Part shown: piece after piece, positions 31,594 through 42,180 of the stretch
How positions within the stretch are numbered: position 1 is the stretch's first letter
How the letters are laid out: every line of letters begins with the position of its first letter
Source of the DNA: Heligmosomoides polygyrus polygyrus
Taxonomy: Eukaryota; Nematoda; Chromadorea; Rhabditida; Heligmosomidae
Assembly (NCBI GenBank): GCA_947396885.1
Contig: OX377202.1
Coordinates: 70,652,643 to 70,716,642, forward strand
Direction: 5' to 3'
DNA length: 64,000 bases
Translations under genes and position numbers: made by a program
Notes under the pieces: generated by a model
The model's database searches: none
Told to the model about the DNA's origin: nothing
The model's input: the letters and a program-made list of their open reading frames with translations, nothing else

Positions 31594-31649
31594 ATAAAAA
31601 TAATTTTGAGTTTATTTCAAAGTGCAAATAAACTCAAAATTAATTTTAT
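31594..31649. repeat. AT-rich palindrome
   Basis: ATAAAAATAATTTTGAGTTT and the next four bases are followed by an 8-nt loop and their near-exact reverse complement. The stem is about 23 bp. Confidence 0.65.
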
Positions 31650-32180
31650 AATTTTTGGGCGATGTAAAAAGAAATCGCGCAATGCCCTCGTCTGACATGC
31701 TGCTATTTTCATTTCATTGGTTCCAAAAACTTCCTGTACATGAGCTATGAATTGGTGAACAGCTATAAAAAACCATTAGGCAAAACACACATCTCCACAT
31801 GAGTTGCCAATAAATCATTCCCTTCAAGCAGAATTTACCATGCCAATAAGAACTGTGAACACATGCAAAAACTGCCCTTTTGCGGGCTTTGAACTATGTC
31901 CAAAATCTTTTTCTGAGAAATATGTGTATAATTTCACAAAAATAAAGTAAATTAAGAACTTCAAACTTCATTTTTTGGTGGAGATGTATTGTGAAAAATT
32001 CAAAGAAGGTGGTAAGAACTTTTCGAAACTGAAAATGTACTACTGATTCCTTAGAAAGTGCCTTGTTTAATTTGGTAGACGTCCGTTTTGATTTGGAAGG
32101 TGTTCAGTTTGGTTTCAAACATACGTGTCTGGTTTGCTTCGAAGGGCTTCCAGTTTGACATGGTATATTTCGATTATGAC
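31650..32180. repeat. degenerate dispersed repeat, related to 5900-6480
   Basis: Shares ordered blocks with 5900-6480, such as GAAATCGCGC and GACGTCCGTTTTGATTTGG-type blocks. The sequence from 30800 to 31590 and from 32180 to 32685 shows no gene. Confidence 0.35.
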
Positions 32181-32684
32181 CCCTACCCACTAACCCGAAT
32201 TTGTCTGGAATTTCCAGTGGCTGCCTGAAGATATTAGGGTTCTCGACTAAGATAAGGAAATGAATTGTGAAGAATGGGAGGTTGACACAGTGTTACATAC
32301 AGGGCAACCCTTTTCCTCACATGTGCAAGAGCACCCCATTTTGTCCTAACATCAGTTATTTTCAGCAGCGTTTCCAACTTTATTGTGAAGTTTTTCTCAA
32401 AGGTTCCCTTCACATATGGCGTGGTTGAGAAGAGCAAATTTTTGCCAGATTTTCCACTACAAATCTCAAGCTAGTGGATATAAACTTGCTTTTTTGAATG
32501 ATAGCATTGGGGTAACGAATTCCTGCCGCCAGTTATGATTGCGCTAGTATCTATAGTTCCTTAAAATTCTTGCTGAATATGTCGATTTTTCAGACTATTG
32601 TGATCGGAAGGAGGGACAGGACAATATAGATGAAGAATGACAACGAAGAATGGTAATGGTAATCTTGCAGAGGAGTATGCGTTA

Positions 32685-32740
32685 AAAACCATTAATTCGT
32701 TAAGGCCGCTAAAACGCTAAAAGCTTAATGTACACCCCTG
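32685..32740. repeat. orphan hAT right end
   Basis: Ends TTAATGTACACCCCTG, parallel to the TTAAATGTGCACCCCTG terminus of the hAT at 42412. It is preceded by CGTTAA/CGCTAA-type subterminal repeats. No matching left end or 8-bp duplication was found. Confidence 0.55.
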
Positions 32741-33366
32741 TTAAGAAGGCAGTAAGGTTAGTTCGCGTTGGAACTATTAACCCGTACAAATACATATAAC
32801 CCGGAAGGAAAACTCCTCGAAGATATTCTCGATGTTCTCTCTTCACTCGACATTGTTAAATGTTTGGTGTGCTTCTATTCGTAGAGTGCCTAGAAGCTGA
32901 AGAAGCACAATATTTATTTAGCGGCCTCGTTTCGAACTTATCTTCGTCTCCGGAGGCCCGCTGATCGACCGTTTGAGCAGAACACATCGCTAGTCACTAC
33001 CGCTGTTAATCAACGGAGGGTGGATCTTTCTCAGAGATATTTCTGTTCGAACCGCCACATCCAAAGTCCTGTGGAGCGGATTCGCACAGCAGTGATATCC
33101 GAACGCAGAAAATGTACCCTGACCACGCGATTTCGCAATTGAGCTGAATCAGGTCCACCTGTTCGATCCAACCTGCAGAAAGTTCATAGCCGAAGTACAT
33201 CATAGGAAAAAGCGATATTACAGGGGCAAGCGAAATCTTCTTTAAAAGGAAGCATAATCGAAACTTTAGAAGTCTAGCAGTTGAGATAGCAAACCCCTCA
33301 ACACGCTCGTAAGTCTTATCCTACTGTGCCGACAGCACTCACATTACCATTCGTCTTATCTAAAAC
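32741..33366. other. region downstream of the globin gene
   Basis: Contains the 3' flank of the minus-strand globin gene. A TTTATT (AATAAA on the minus strand) lies near 32910. No other feature recognised. Confidence 0.4.
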
Positions 33367-33661
33367 CTACCTATCGTCTGCATTTCGTGTTCTTTTATCG
33401 AAGAGTGCAACATACGCAGATATTATCGTTGATATGGAGTTGTGATCATGTTTCTGTAGGCGATGTCCTCTACCTCTTATCACGTCCCTTTGTGTAGTGA
33501 AAGGTGAGGAACTGTGTGGATAATGAGCGTACCGTTCAATGTTCTCGAAGTACTGCGTGTGAGCGTTGAAGGAGTGCTTCCGTCTGAACTGGCGCAGCTG
33601 TGTCTCGAAGCCATCGCGGAACAGATCCACGACTGCGCAGATCAAAACACGCCATGCGCGG
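33367..33661 (-). CDS. globin exon C (helix H and C-terminus)
   Basis: The acceptor CTCTTTCAG (33670-33662 on the minus strand) completes a Ser codon split AG|C. Helix H reads RAWRVLICAVVDLFRDGFE. The open frame continues about 80 residues, rich in His, Arg and Ser, to a stop at 33369-33367. A further intron in the tail (donor-like GAG|GTAGAG near 33470) cannot be excluded. Confidence 0.8.
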
Positions 33662-36600
33662 CTGAAAGAGTAGCACATCAGAAGGACTTCGTGACGGGCA
33701 GACCTTCACTGCCACTGTCCACGTCTTAAACCCATTTCCGGCCTTCACTGATGGTTGGGGTTTTCATTCCCTTCTTCAAATCACATGTTAAAGGAGTGCA
33801 TTACGGCTTCTGTTGTTACTGCGTCACTGCGTTCACCATAAACATCCTAGTCGTCGTGCTCGTTCTTCCTTTGATTCTGATAGACGCTATTCTACATCAA
33901 AAACATTGAAAATGGGTGAAAATTATTTCGAAGAACGACTTTTCCATGATTCTATGAAACTTGTGGCCTCAAGAAGCTTTCCTCTAATTCAGGCAACGGA
34001 TAAAAGGCGTAAGGGGGTAGAATTAAACTGCCTTTAACGAAAACGTCGGGAGCGCCGTAGATCGCTGACCGTCTTTATCTCACATACATCCATAATGGTG
34101 CTCAACGAGAATTCGTTTTCTTCGCATTTTGTGGCGGCAGTTGGCGTCCAAGTGCTGTTTTGTTCTATTTTCCACCCATACTCCCATTGCTATTTAAAAC
34201 TGTCGTGTCTTGAAGAAATCCCTGGTAGCGCAATTATTCCAACTCCTTTCTCTTTTCAAGGCCTCGAAGAAGGCACTTGCTCCGAAACATAAGTCGAATA
34301 AGGTTACAGTAGCAGTTCTAGGCACGATAACTTCACGACGTTCTACTCCTCCAGTCCTCGACATGAGACTATTCAACGGCAGCTGAACGCTGAGTATGGT
34401 ACATTTGAGTTTTGCCCAGTTACCGCATTGCTTCACAATGCTTCCCATACTTGGTTTTTTAATGCCTCGGTCATAATGACCACCAATGGTTTCTCCCTTT
34501 AACGAGCTAAAGCTAATGGTTATTATCTGCCCGATTTTGTGGTTTCGCGGTCCCTTGTTCAGTCCCAGTTCTGGGTAATAAGAACTACTTTCGACATTGT
34601 TTATTCCGCATCGATGGTGAAACTATTTGGACCTTCTAGCTCCATTTGAAATTAATCTCCAACAAAGATAGCTTGCCTTAGTGCTGCGCGACCACCTATC
34701 GCTATACAAAGGAGAGAAAGGAAAATGTGCAAACATGAATAAGTGGATAACACACAATACAAAATCCTTAATGCTTAATCAGTTTTTCTACAAATACTAT
34801 TCCTAGGATCATTTGCAGAGATGGCAGTGGGACTCGAGAGTGTCTTGTTCCCATTCCTACATTAATAATAGGGTTAGTGGGCCTGTCTGCGCACAATTCT
34901 GCAAATTGCAATTGCAGTTGGAATGAATCATTCAAACTCTAGCTTCAAGTAAATAAATGGCTTACCTCGCTTCTTTGCTCTGCCGCACTCCATCCTGTTT
35001 CAAAATCACTTCAACAAATATCTCTTGGAATCTATCCAATTCGGCAGTACTGAGGCCAAATTCTTGCTTCAGCGCAAAATGTCGGGCGCCCATCTCTCGA
35101 ACCTCTTCCAGATCCTAAAAACGGAATGTTTTGCATTGTAGATGCTGCGACACTGTGTCTGAAACCTGTTCCAGCAGTCCTCGTCCACTATCTACTGAAA
35201 CCTGCTGAAGAATACGGCAAATGAGAGAGAGGCAACAATACTGATTCACCCCTTGATGAGAAGGAGGGTCGCTTGCGGACCCAAGAAAACACAGTTACGT
35301 GGCATTTCAGTTGAACTTTTGAATTTTAACTGCATCGACATGAGCGACCCATGGAATTGGCTGCCAACCCCATACCGCATCGTTCTTCTGCGGCGATGAG
35401 GTCGATGAGTAGCTGTGAAAACGTGACCTTGGAAGGAGGATCTATAGATAATCTATGTGCATCGAAGGAGGTTCTGTTCAGTTCTTGAAAACTACTCAAT
35501 GTGCTCTGCAAGGGCTGTTAACTAATAAAAAAGCCCAATTGCGAGACTAGCCGTTTTGTCCAACGTAATAAGCCTTATCTTCCACACAGGCCAAGACGGT
35601 GTATGCACAAAGCTTCACCCTCTGTAGATCGCTCTGTTTTCCAGTAATTTCGGTCGATTGACCATGTCTCAGTCTAACTCGTATGTGTTAGGTCGCTGCA
35701 TAGGAAATGACCGATTTTGCTACCTCAATCTCTGGTTGATTTTTCGTGGCAACGAATGTTTCCTTTTCAGGCATTGTATATAGCGTCTGAAATCGCAGAG
35801 CCTATTGTTTCTTACAAATTATGACCTTCGCAACATAATTGCTCTCGGCGAGTTTTTGGCGTCGCTTCTACCATATTTATCTGTATCAACGTGATATTCA
35901 GGTGCTCTACATACATGAGTAGAGAAATGGACACAGCGCCGCGGCCGCAGATCGTAACGTCAACGCTGCCTTTGGGGAAGATTTCTATTCGAAAGATATC
36001 GATCTAGAGATGAATGTCTCGAAGATGAAGACCGAGGTAGGCCGCCATCTGGAAGCGGATCCCCGTCAAACTGTTAGAGAGCTAGCACACTATTTCGATG
36101 TTGACAGCACACTATCAGTGGCCACTTAAATGCGATCGGAAAAGCAAAGAAATCGGATAAATGAATCTCGCACGAACTGAGGGCCGGGCAGGTGCTGAAG
36201 TGCCGCGACACCTGAGTTTTGTTAAGGCTGCGCAATCTAAGGGAGCCTTTGTGGACAAGATCTTGATATGCGACGAAAAGTAGACCCTTTACAACAACCG
36301 TCGTCGCTCTGCATAATGGTTGGGCAAGAATAACAGTCCCAAGGAGATGCGAAACCAAGTCTTCACCCAAAGAAGACCGTATGATGAACAATGACTGGTA
36401 TAGTCCATTACAGTTCTTGAAGACTGGAGAGGCTATCACAGCGGAGAAGAGCTGTGTCGAAATAGCAGTGACGCTCCAGAAGTTGATTGAAAAACAGCTG
36501 GCTTTGCTCAATCGAAGAGACCCAATCCTACTGCAGGACAACGCGTTTCAAAAATTATTGTCCAAAAAACTGGATGAATTGGGATACGAAACTCTGCCAC

Positions 36601-39239
36601 ATCCACCATATTCACCACTACCGATTATCATTTTTGAGAATTTTTTAGCATTTATGTGAAGGATAAAAAATTCGGCAACCAAGATGTCGAAAATGACTTC
36701 TTATGTTTTACTAATCCTTGTAGTTCTAACTTCTGCAAATACGGAATATATAAGCTATGGCCGCGTTGGGAAAAGTGTGCCAATTGTAATGGTGCTTACT
36801 TCGATCAATAATATTGCTTCCAAGCAAAGTTATAATCTGTCAGAGTTTGCAGTCAAAATCGGCCACTTCATATGCAACGTATACCTAAAAGTTTTCCGAT
36901 TCTTTAAAACTCTCCTGACTTTTAGAGAATCGGAAAACTCCTCTGTTAATGAATTTTAGAATATTTTCTTCATATATTCTTCGCATACCAACCGGCTCCG
37001 CTTATTTATCCAGCAAAAAAAAAAGAAATAGGCAAGTTAGAGAATTGTGTAATTTAATTTTTATATTTCGTGAACTCATTTTGATATAAATGACCTATAA
37101 TTATAACGAAAGTTGTTCCTGCTTTCACTAAAACCAAATAACAACATGGAGACTCAATGCCTGGATGTCGTCGGCTCTCACAGAAGTAGGCAAAACATTG
37201 CTTAGTCGCTCGAAAAACATTTTTACGTGGGAAACGATGGCCAGATAATTATCCCGCGCGACGCAGTTCAACAGTGTCGGCATATCCTTGTTCAAGCTCC
37301 CTTCTGACCAAAGGTGACCGTGTTTTTCTCGTTTCCTCGTTTTATTCCGATTCTAGCACATGTGCGACTGCGGGCTTTTTTACAACTTCCACTTGCAATA
37401 TGCGTACGTGAGGCAAACAGCTTTTTCGAAAGTGAAATCTTATTTGCCTTGTTTTCTATCTATTGCACGTCTTCAGAAAACTGTCGTTTTAAACTCCCTT
37501 AATTAAGTTTCAAAAACCCTCCTATCTCTGTTCAAGACTGTTGCATGCCCAGCTTATTAGAAAAATGCCGGAAAACTCTGGATGTCTCTAAGCCCAAAGC
37601 ATAACCTATGCTGAATAGGTTGTCATTATTCCGCATCTACGTAGCCACACTGAAGAGTCGACAATCATTTCTACCGTATCTTTCTATTCAGCCTTATCCC
37701 GAAGAGCAAGGAGTTTCTTCAACGAAAATGAGATGAGACGTCGAAAGATCGAAGAGTTTGTGCGCCAACCAATGACCTTCGACGGTCTGCCGCTGGTCAA
37801 CGTGATTATTCCGGATTTCGTTGCGGATAACACAATTTGAGGTCCAGTTCTAGCCCAAGCTTGGCGCGGCCCCAAGGGAAGTAGGTTATCTCGTGAACGC
37901 AGGCTATATTACTCAGCGAATGCCGCGAAACCACGATTAATTAGGAGGAATACGTATTAGAAGGGCAAACATCAGGCCTAATCAGATCGCGTGCGCTCAT
38001 CATGCACACACCAGTAGGCAGTCCTTCTGCGACTTCGAACAAACACGACCTATTAATAGAAATGCCCGTGACAAAATCCAGTTCTTGTCAAATAACGAAG
38101 GAGAATGCAGTCGTTCAGATGTTACTCCACCTACGGGTCTCTTGATAAAACATATCGTCCAAGATAAAAGGTTCTTTTATGAAGCCCTCTTATGTCTTTA
38201 AAGTAAACGCTCTGTTTCTTCGTCCTCCTTACCCGGCAGCTACTAAACAGTGGAGAATGCGTGAAATTTTAGCTGAGGTGGTCAGTATAAGCTGATTCAC
38301 ACCAAAACTTTACTAAACTGATTTAGGCCATTTTGGTACAAACCCTTGCACAGACCTGATCAGATAGCCTACTACACATGTTCGCATATCTTGTTAGAAA
38401 CTGGTAAACTTCTTACAACAGCTACCATGAGGGCGTGTGTAGCGCAGTCGGAGGAGGTGCGACTGCCGCGTGCACCCGATACCAGGTTCCTGGTTCGGAT
38501 TTCCCGCCCAGGCCAACCAAGCCCTCCATCCCGCCGGGGTCGGTGAATTGGTACCAGACTTGTCTGGGAAGGGTAAAGCGCTGACTTGTTCATCGGCTGG
38601 CCACCGCAAGTCATTGTATGGCCAAATACGCATTCATGTTGCCTCCACGACATCCCGTAGAAGTAGAATGCGCTGGCGCATCCCAGAAGGGATTGAGTAA
38701 CGCCGTCCTTTATCCTTTATCCTTTAAATGATGTAGCTAGCAGACCTCGTCAGATTTCTTCTACAGAATTCATTCTTTTATGATCTTAGCCTACATTTTA
38801 GGGAATACTCTTCCTAGAAGTGAGATCTATGTTCAAGGGCAAGGTGGATTGAGTTGACTTCCTCAAATGCTCTGCGACTTGAATTCCTTCATTTTTTTGT
38901 CGCCGTTTCATGAGATGAACATTGACGCGACCTATGAGGACAATTTCAGTGGGCCTTATCACTGGAACCAAACATATGTTACTTCATCTCATTTTATGGT
39001 TAGAGTCCGAGCGGAAAGCACACACACACAGAAAACTTCTTCCCACCCGTTCAGCAAATTCAGTGAGTGATTTATACATATAGGCTCATAACTACCTGCT
39101 CTGCGTCGATGATCTTGTCTAGGATTGACAGAAGACACCGAGCGTGGTCGGCAACGGTCCTCACTTGACTCTGCGTCGTCGACAGCGATTGGGGTGATGA
39201 AGAGAAACATGCGGAAGCCACTGGGCATGACGACTCTAG
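33367..39239 (-). CDS. nematode globin, 3' three exons visible
   Basis: Exons on the minus strand: 39239-39096, 35114-34966, 33661-33367. Globins bind heme and O2 or act as redox and sensor proteins. Exon A gives a Ser-rich stretch and then VADHARCLLSILDKIID, the E-helix region with a candidate distal His. Exon B gives LEEVREMGARHFALKQEFGL, where the His after GAR is the expected proximal F8 ligand, followed by ELDRFQEIFVEVILK. Exon C gives RAWRVLICAVVDLFRDGFE, helix H, and a basic C-terminal extension to the stop. Phases join exactly (0 and 2). Helices A-D are encoded upstream and were not found. The introns hold a mariner relic and a SINE. The paralogue is not identified, and a longer neuronal-type globin is possible. 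Confidence 0.85.
33762..34960. other. globin intron, nothing assigned
   Basis: ORFs at 34095-34292 (+) and 34194-34448 (-) lie opposite each other with no recognised domain. No transposon identified. Confidence 0.35.
34966..35114 (-). CDS. globin exon B (proximal His region)
   Basis: The acceptor CGTTTTTAG|GAT and donor GCGAG|GTAAGC are both clear on the minus strand. The 149-nt exon encodes DLEEVREMGARHFALKQEFG and on to VRQSKEA. This matches the F-G helices of nematode globins, with the heme-binding His in GARHFA. Confidence 0.88.
35688..36888 (+). mobile_element. mariner-family transposon relic (1.2 kb)
   Basis: Left end TTAGGTCGCTGCATAGGAAA (35688 on) and right end ...CATATGCAACGTATACCTAA (to 36888) are imperfect inverted repeats of about 32 bp. 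Both contain TGNCCGATTTTG internally. A flanking TA duplication is no longer visible. It lies inside a globin intron in the opposite orientation to the gene. Confidence 0.85.
35905..36810 (+). pseudogene. mariner transposase, broken
   Basis: A cut-and-paste DDD transposase read through several frames. HTH-linker blocks are LEADPRQTVRELAHYFDVDS and the following HLNAIGKAKK. The first catalytic Asp lies in ILICDEK then TLYNNRRRSA. The second is in ILLQDNAFQ (canonical LLHDNARPH). The third falls at TDYHF, out of frame after YETLPHPPYSP. The C-terminus reads GIYKLWPRWEKCANCNGAYF followed by D and a stop at about 36810. Stops and frameshifts make it non-functional. Confidence 0.88.
36890..36938. 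repeat. 13-bp stem hairpin beside the mariner end
   Basis: GTTTTCCGATTCT and its complement AGAATCGGAAAAC are separated by about 22 nt, starting two bases after the mariner terminus. Confidence 0.5.
37688..37840 (+). CDS. possible terminal exon of an unknown gene
   Basis: TTTCTATTCAG is a strong acceptor. The frame then runs open for about 50 codons, including EMRRRKIEEFVRQPMTFDGL and PLVNVIIPDFVADNTI, to a TGA. Composition is protein-like, but the family is not recognised and no upstream exon was found. The antisense frame is less convincing. Neighbouring 36940-37680 and 37845-38425 show nothing else. Confidence 0.35.
   Translation, partial: SALSRRARSFFNENEMRRRKIEEFVRQPMTFDGLPLVNVIIPDFVADNTI
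38430..38727 (+). mobile_element. tRNA-derived SINE, full length (best copy)
   Basis: The 5' tRNA-like part begins GGGCGTGTGTAGCGCAGTCG. The A box is TAGCGCAGTCGG and the B box GGTTCGGATTTCC. The body follows to GCGCATCCCAGAAGGGATTG, and the tail is TTTATCCTTTATCCTTTA. It gives the reference for the other copies in the window. It lies in the globin intron between exons A and B. Confidence 0.88.
39096..39239 (-). CDS. globin exon A (E-helix region)
   Basis: Acceptor GCATTTTCAG and donor GAGCAG|GTAGTT on the minus strand give a 48-codon phase-0 exon. It starts LESSCPVASACFSSSPQSLS, a Ser-rich stretch unusual for a globin core. It continues VRTVADHARCLLSILDKIID. It joins in frame to exon B. Confidence 0.78.
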
Positions 39240-39299
39240 CTGAAAATGCTTCTGATAGTGGGAAAGCTCGGTACAATTAGTAGTCCGTTACGAAGTTAT

Positions 39300-39660
39300 A
39301 TTTCTCGCGTTGACAAACCAAAGATTTCATTTCCTCGGCTTCACCCTTGCTTGTGCCTCTAAAGACCTGTGCGTGCTATGGATCATCCAGATTCCTCTAT
39401 GCACCTGAGAAGAGCATGAGGTCCAACTGCAAGAAGTGAACAAAGCTGCAGAGTTCTCGTACCGCCTCTCTCTTCATATTGTCTTCACCTTCAAGCGCGT
39501 AGTAAAGACCCCCGGTTTCGAATAGAGCTGTTTTCATGAAGGAGATCAATTATAACCCTCATTTTCCTCGCGTTGACAAACCAAAGACTCCATGACTTTA
39601 CTGTCTCGCACCGTATAGCTTTCACAAATTTTCGCAGACCTTTGTGCACTCATACTCAAG
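39300..39660 (-). other. unassigned coding-like sequence with an internal duplication
   Basis: On the minus strand the words SLVCQRE occur twice about 265 bp apart (from CGCGTTGACAAACCAAAGA at 39310 and 39574). Between them a frame reads ALFETGGLYYALEGEDNMKR and then EAVRELCSFVHFLQLDLM. It may be a repeat ORF or upstream exons. No family is recognised. Confidence 0.3.
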
Positions 39661-39969
39661 TCCTTCACTGAAAGGGAACACAAATCACCGCAAGCTGTTT
39701 CGCAAATAACACGTCAACTGTTACATTGTGATGTCGATAATGTCTTTAGTGGCCATTTGCGAAATGTTCCCGTGGAAATTTTCAATCCTGGGAGAAATAA
39801 AGGAAGAATAGCGCCATTTAGTAGGCAAATGAAGAGAAGCTGAGTTCATAATCTGGACATATTCCAGGCCCAAAGAGGAAAAATAAAGAGGAAGGAGGGT
39901 CAAGTCTCGTGAGATTGAAGCACGGCGCATGTAGTCAATATCTGCACGTGCTCTTACCTTATCAAACAC

Positions 39970-40531
39970 TTTAACTTATACGTATACCAGCGGTCTGATC
40001 GGCCTCTCGGCCGCACTGACGGCTTCTCAGCGGCTTCGTAGCAACAACTTCTCATCATCAATTGTAGCTGCCTTCTATGTATGTCATGGTCTCCGCAGGA
40101 AGAACACCTTAACTACGTCGATTGGGCAAGTTGGAAAATGCCACGAAGAGAGGCTGCTATTCTGAGGTAATGATTACTACTCAGAAAAGATTGAGCCCAC
40201 CAACTATAAATATACAGGTAATTGTTCCGCTAATACAATGGCTGAAAATCCAACATTTTTGAATGCTATGAAATGTTCAGAGAAATCCTTTTCAGTATAA
40301 CCGGGCGAGGACATTGAAACGCTTGTAGAACTATAAATACAAACCATTCATCGACTACCCTTAAGCGACCCCCAGGGCTAAGTTTCAGGTTTGCTGAGTG
40401 AAGTCCACAAAAAATCGATAATTTGATCCATATCAATTGATGGCGATCGAAACCTCAAAAACGAACTTCAGATTCGTGTTCTGCGACATTGACTACCCCC
40501 AGGCTGAAGTTTCGAGCCGCTGACGATCGCC
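39970..40531. repeat. non-coding repeat that hosts the CR1 insertion
   Basis: The stretch up to CAATACGCCGTGCCCCCACT and the CA-rich GGAAACACACACAGACACAC looks like the 3' part of an interspersed repeat. Its end resumes after the CR1 at 44621 and runs to about 44725 with a TATATA-rich terminus. Confidence 0.45.
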
Positions 40532-40610
40532 ATGAATCGTTGAGCATCGTCAATACGCCGTGCCCCCACTCCAGTTATGACGGGCGGAAACACACACAGA
40601 CACACACACA
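40532..40610. repeat. 79-bp direct repeat, left copy
   Basis: Matches 44621-44699 at 73 of 79 positions by eye. The two copies abut the CR1 5' truncation point and its 3' TAA tail, so this is probably an unusually long target-site duplication. Confidence 0.7.
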
Positions 40611-41614
40611 TAGTTGCCCTTATTTGTAAAAAAAATTCATAGGCTGTGTGGAGGTTTTTTCGGAATCAGTGCCTAACTCCTATGAGATTCTATCAACGGA
40701 CATGATCTTTGAAACTTCCAAAATAAGAATTGTTGCTGTCTATCGAGCTCCCTCTTGTAAGTCGCTTGAAAATGAACAACTAGTGAGCACAGTAAGTGAT
40801 CTTCTGGCGTGTGGCCATGCATGCGTTGTTGTGGGTGATTTCAACTATCCTGGTGTAGTCTGGACTAACCTACAGCAGTCTGGTCAGCTATCCGTCGATT
40901 CTCGCTAATTTGTAGAAACGGTATGCAGTCATGGTCTGCAGCAGTGGTGCAAACAAAATTCTGTGCGCTAAATATTTTTAACGAAATTTTTTAACAGAAA
41001 ATTTTCGTTAAATTTCGTTAGAAAGCACAATTAGCTGCAATCCATTATTTCAAGTGAAAAAAAATCAAGGGAAAACTTATGGGTTTCAACTTCAAGAGGT
41101 CAACAGCTAAAGTTCAAGGAATGTAGTGCAACACTGCAATTAAAATAAACAATTCAACATAGAAAAATAAACAAGCCTTCAACAACAAATTACCAATTAC
41201 AAATTAGGGTGCGGAATAAAAACAGCTGAGGAATTATCATTGAAGATGATCACCGACAACAAATCTTTAAATGTGCGATCAGGCAGAACCCGGAGTCCCC
41301 CCTTCCGTGTTCTTTGCAAAAACGTTTTGTGTGGCTGTTCTACGAGCATATACAATTTCGGTGGGGGCACCAGCCCACTAAGTACAGAAAGAAAAAGAAA
41401 AATACAATTAAAAGCCTAATAGTGGAAGGTTATCACGCTGTCGAACGCACGATCTTCAAGTGCCTGGTGCGTGGAACCAATCCATTTTTTGTAAGGTCGA
41501 GACCTTGACACGACATCGTGTCACATGGTCGCGCAGCCAAAAAGTTGTGACACGTCCACAACGTGGTAACCTTGAGGAAAAGTAGGTTTCCAAATTTTTG
41601 TTATTAGACTTTTT

Positions 41615-42180
41615 TCAAAAATCAGTTAAAATATGTCCAACGGCCGAAAACATCCTCTCCGTCTCAACCGTTCCAGGTGGCGAGCAAGAGTATTCTGGGA
41701 TAAGCAACGTCAGGCGAGGATAGGCACACCTTACAAGAAGATTAGACAAGCATTTTTGTGGATTCGTTGACGTACTTGGGGGTTCGGGAAGGAAATTTCT
41801 AGCTCCAAAATGCATTAAAGATACGGATGAAGGACAGCGTTACTCAATCTCTTTTGGGAAGCGCCATACATCGCACTTCTATGGTATATCGTGGAGGCGA
41901 ATTGAATGCGTGTTTGGCCGTACAAATGACTTGCAGTAGCCAGTCGATAAAGAATTCATCGCTTTATCCCTCCCAGACAAGTCTGGTCCAATTCTACCAA
42001 TTCTCCGACTCCGGAGGGATGGAAGGCTTGGTCTGCTCGAGCGGGAAATCTGAACTGGGAACATGGTAACGAGTACAGGCGACAGCAAGCACCTCTTCCG
42101 ATAATGCACGCGCCCACAAAATGCATTATTTCCAAAAATTCAAAGCAAATCCATGGAAACATAAAAATATTGTAGCTGAT
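41615..42180 (-). pseudogene. hAT transposase C-terminal remnant, split by a SINE
   Basis: The minus strand reads PWICFEFLEIMHF, then the SINE insertion, then GARNFLPEPPSTSTNPQK and LIPEYSCSPPGTVETERMFS followed by AVGHI. The last block matches the hAT dimerisation domain (Pro-x-Ser/Thr...Glu-Arg-x-Phe-Ser). N-terminal BED and catalytic parts are absent, so the element cannot move itself. Confidence 0.75.
41818..42116 (-). mobile_element. tRNA-derived SINE nested in the hAT, 12-bp target duplication
   Basis: The reverse complement matches the family, with a CGGAAGAGGTGC tRNA-like start and CCAGACTTGTCTGGGAGGG in the body. CAAAATGCATTA flanks it perfectly at 41806-41817 and 42117-42128, as expected of LINE-driven retroposition. 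It interrupts the hAT transposase remnant. Confidence 0.9.
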
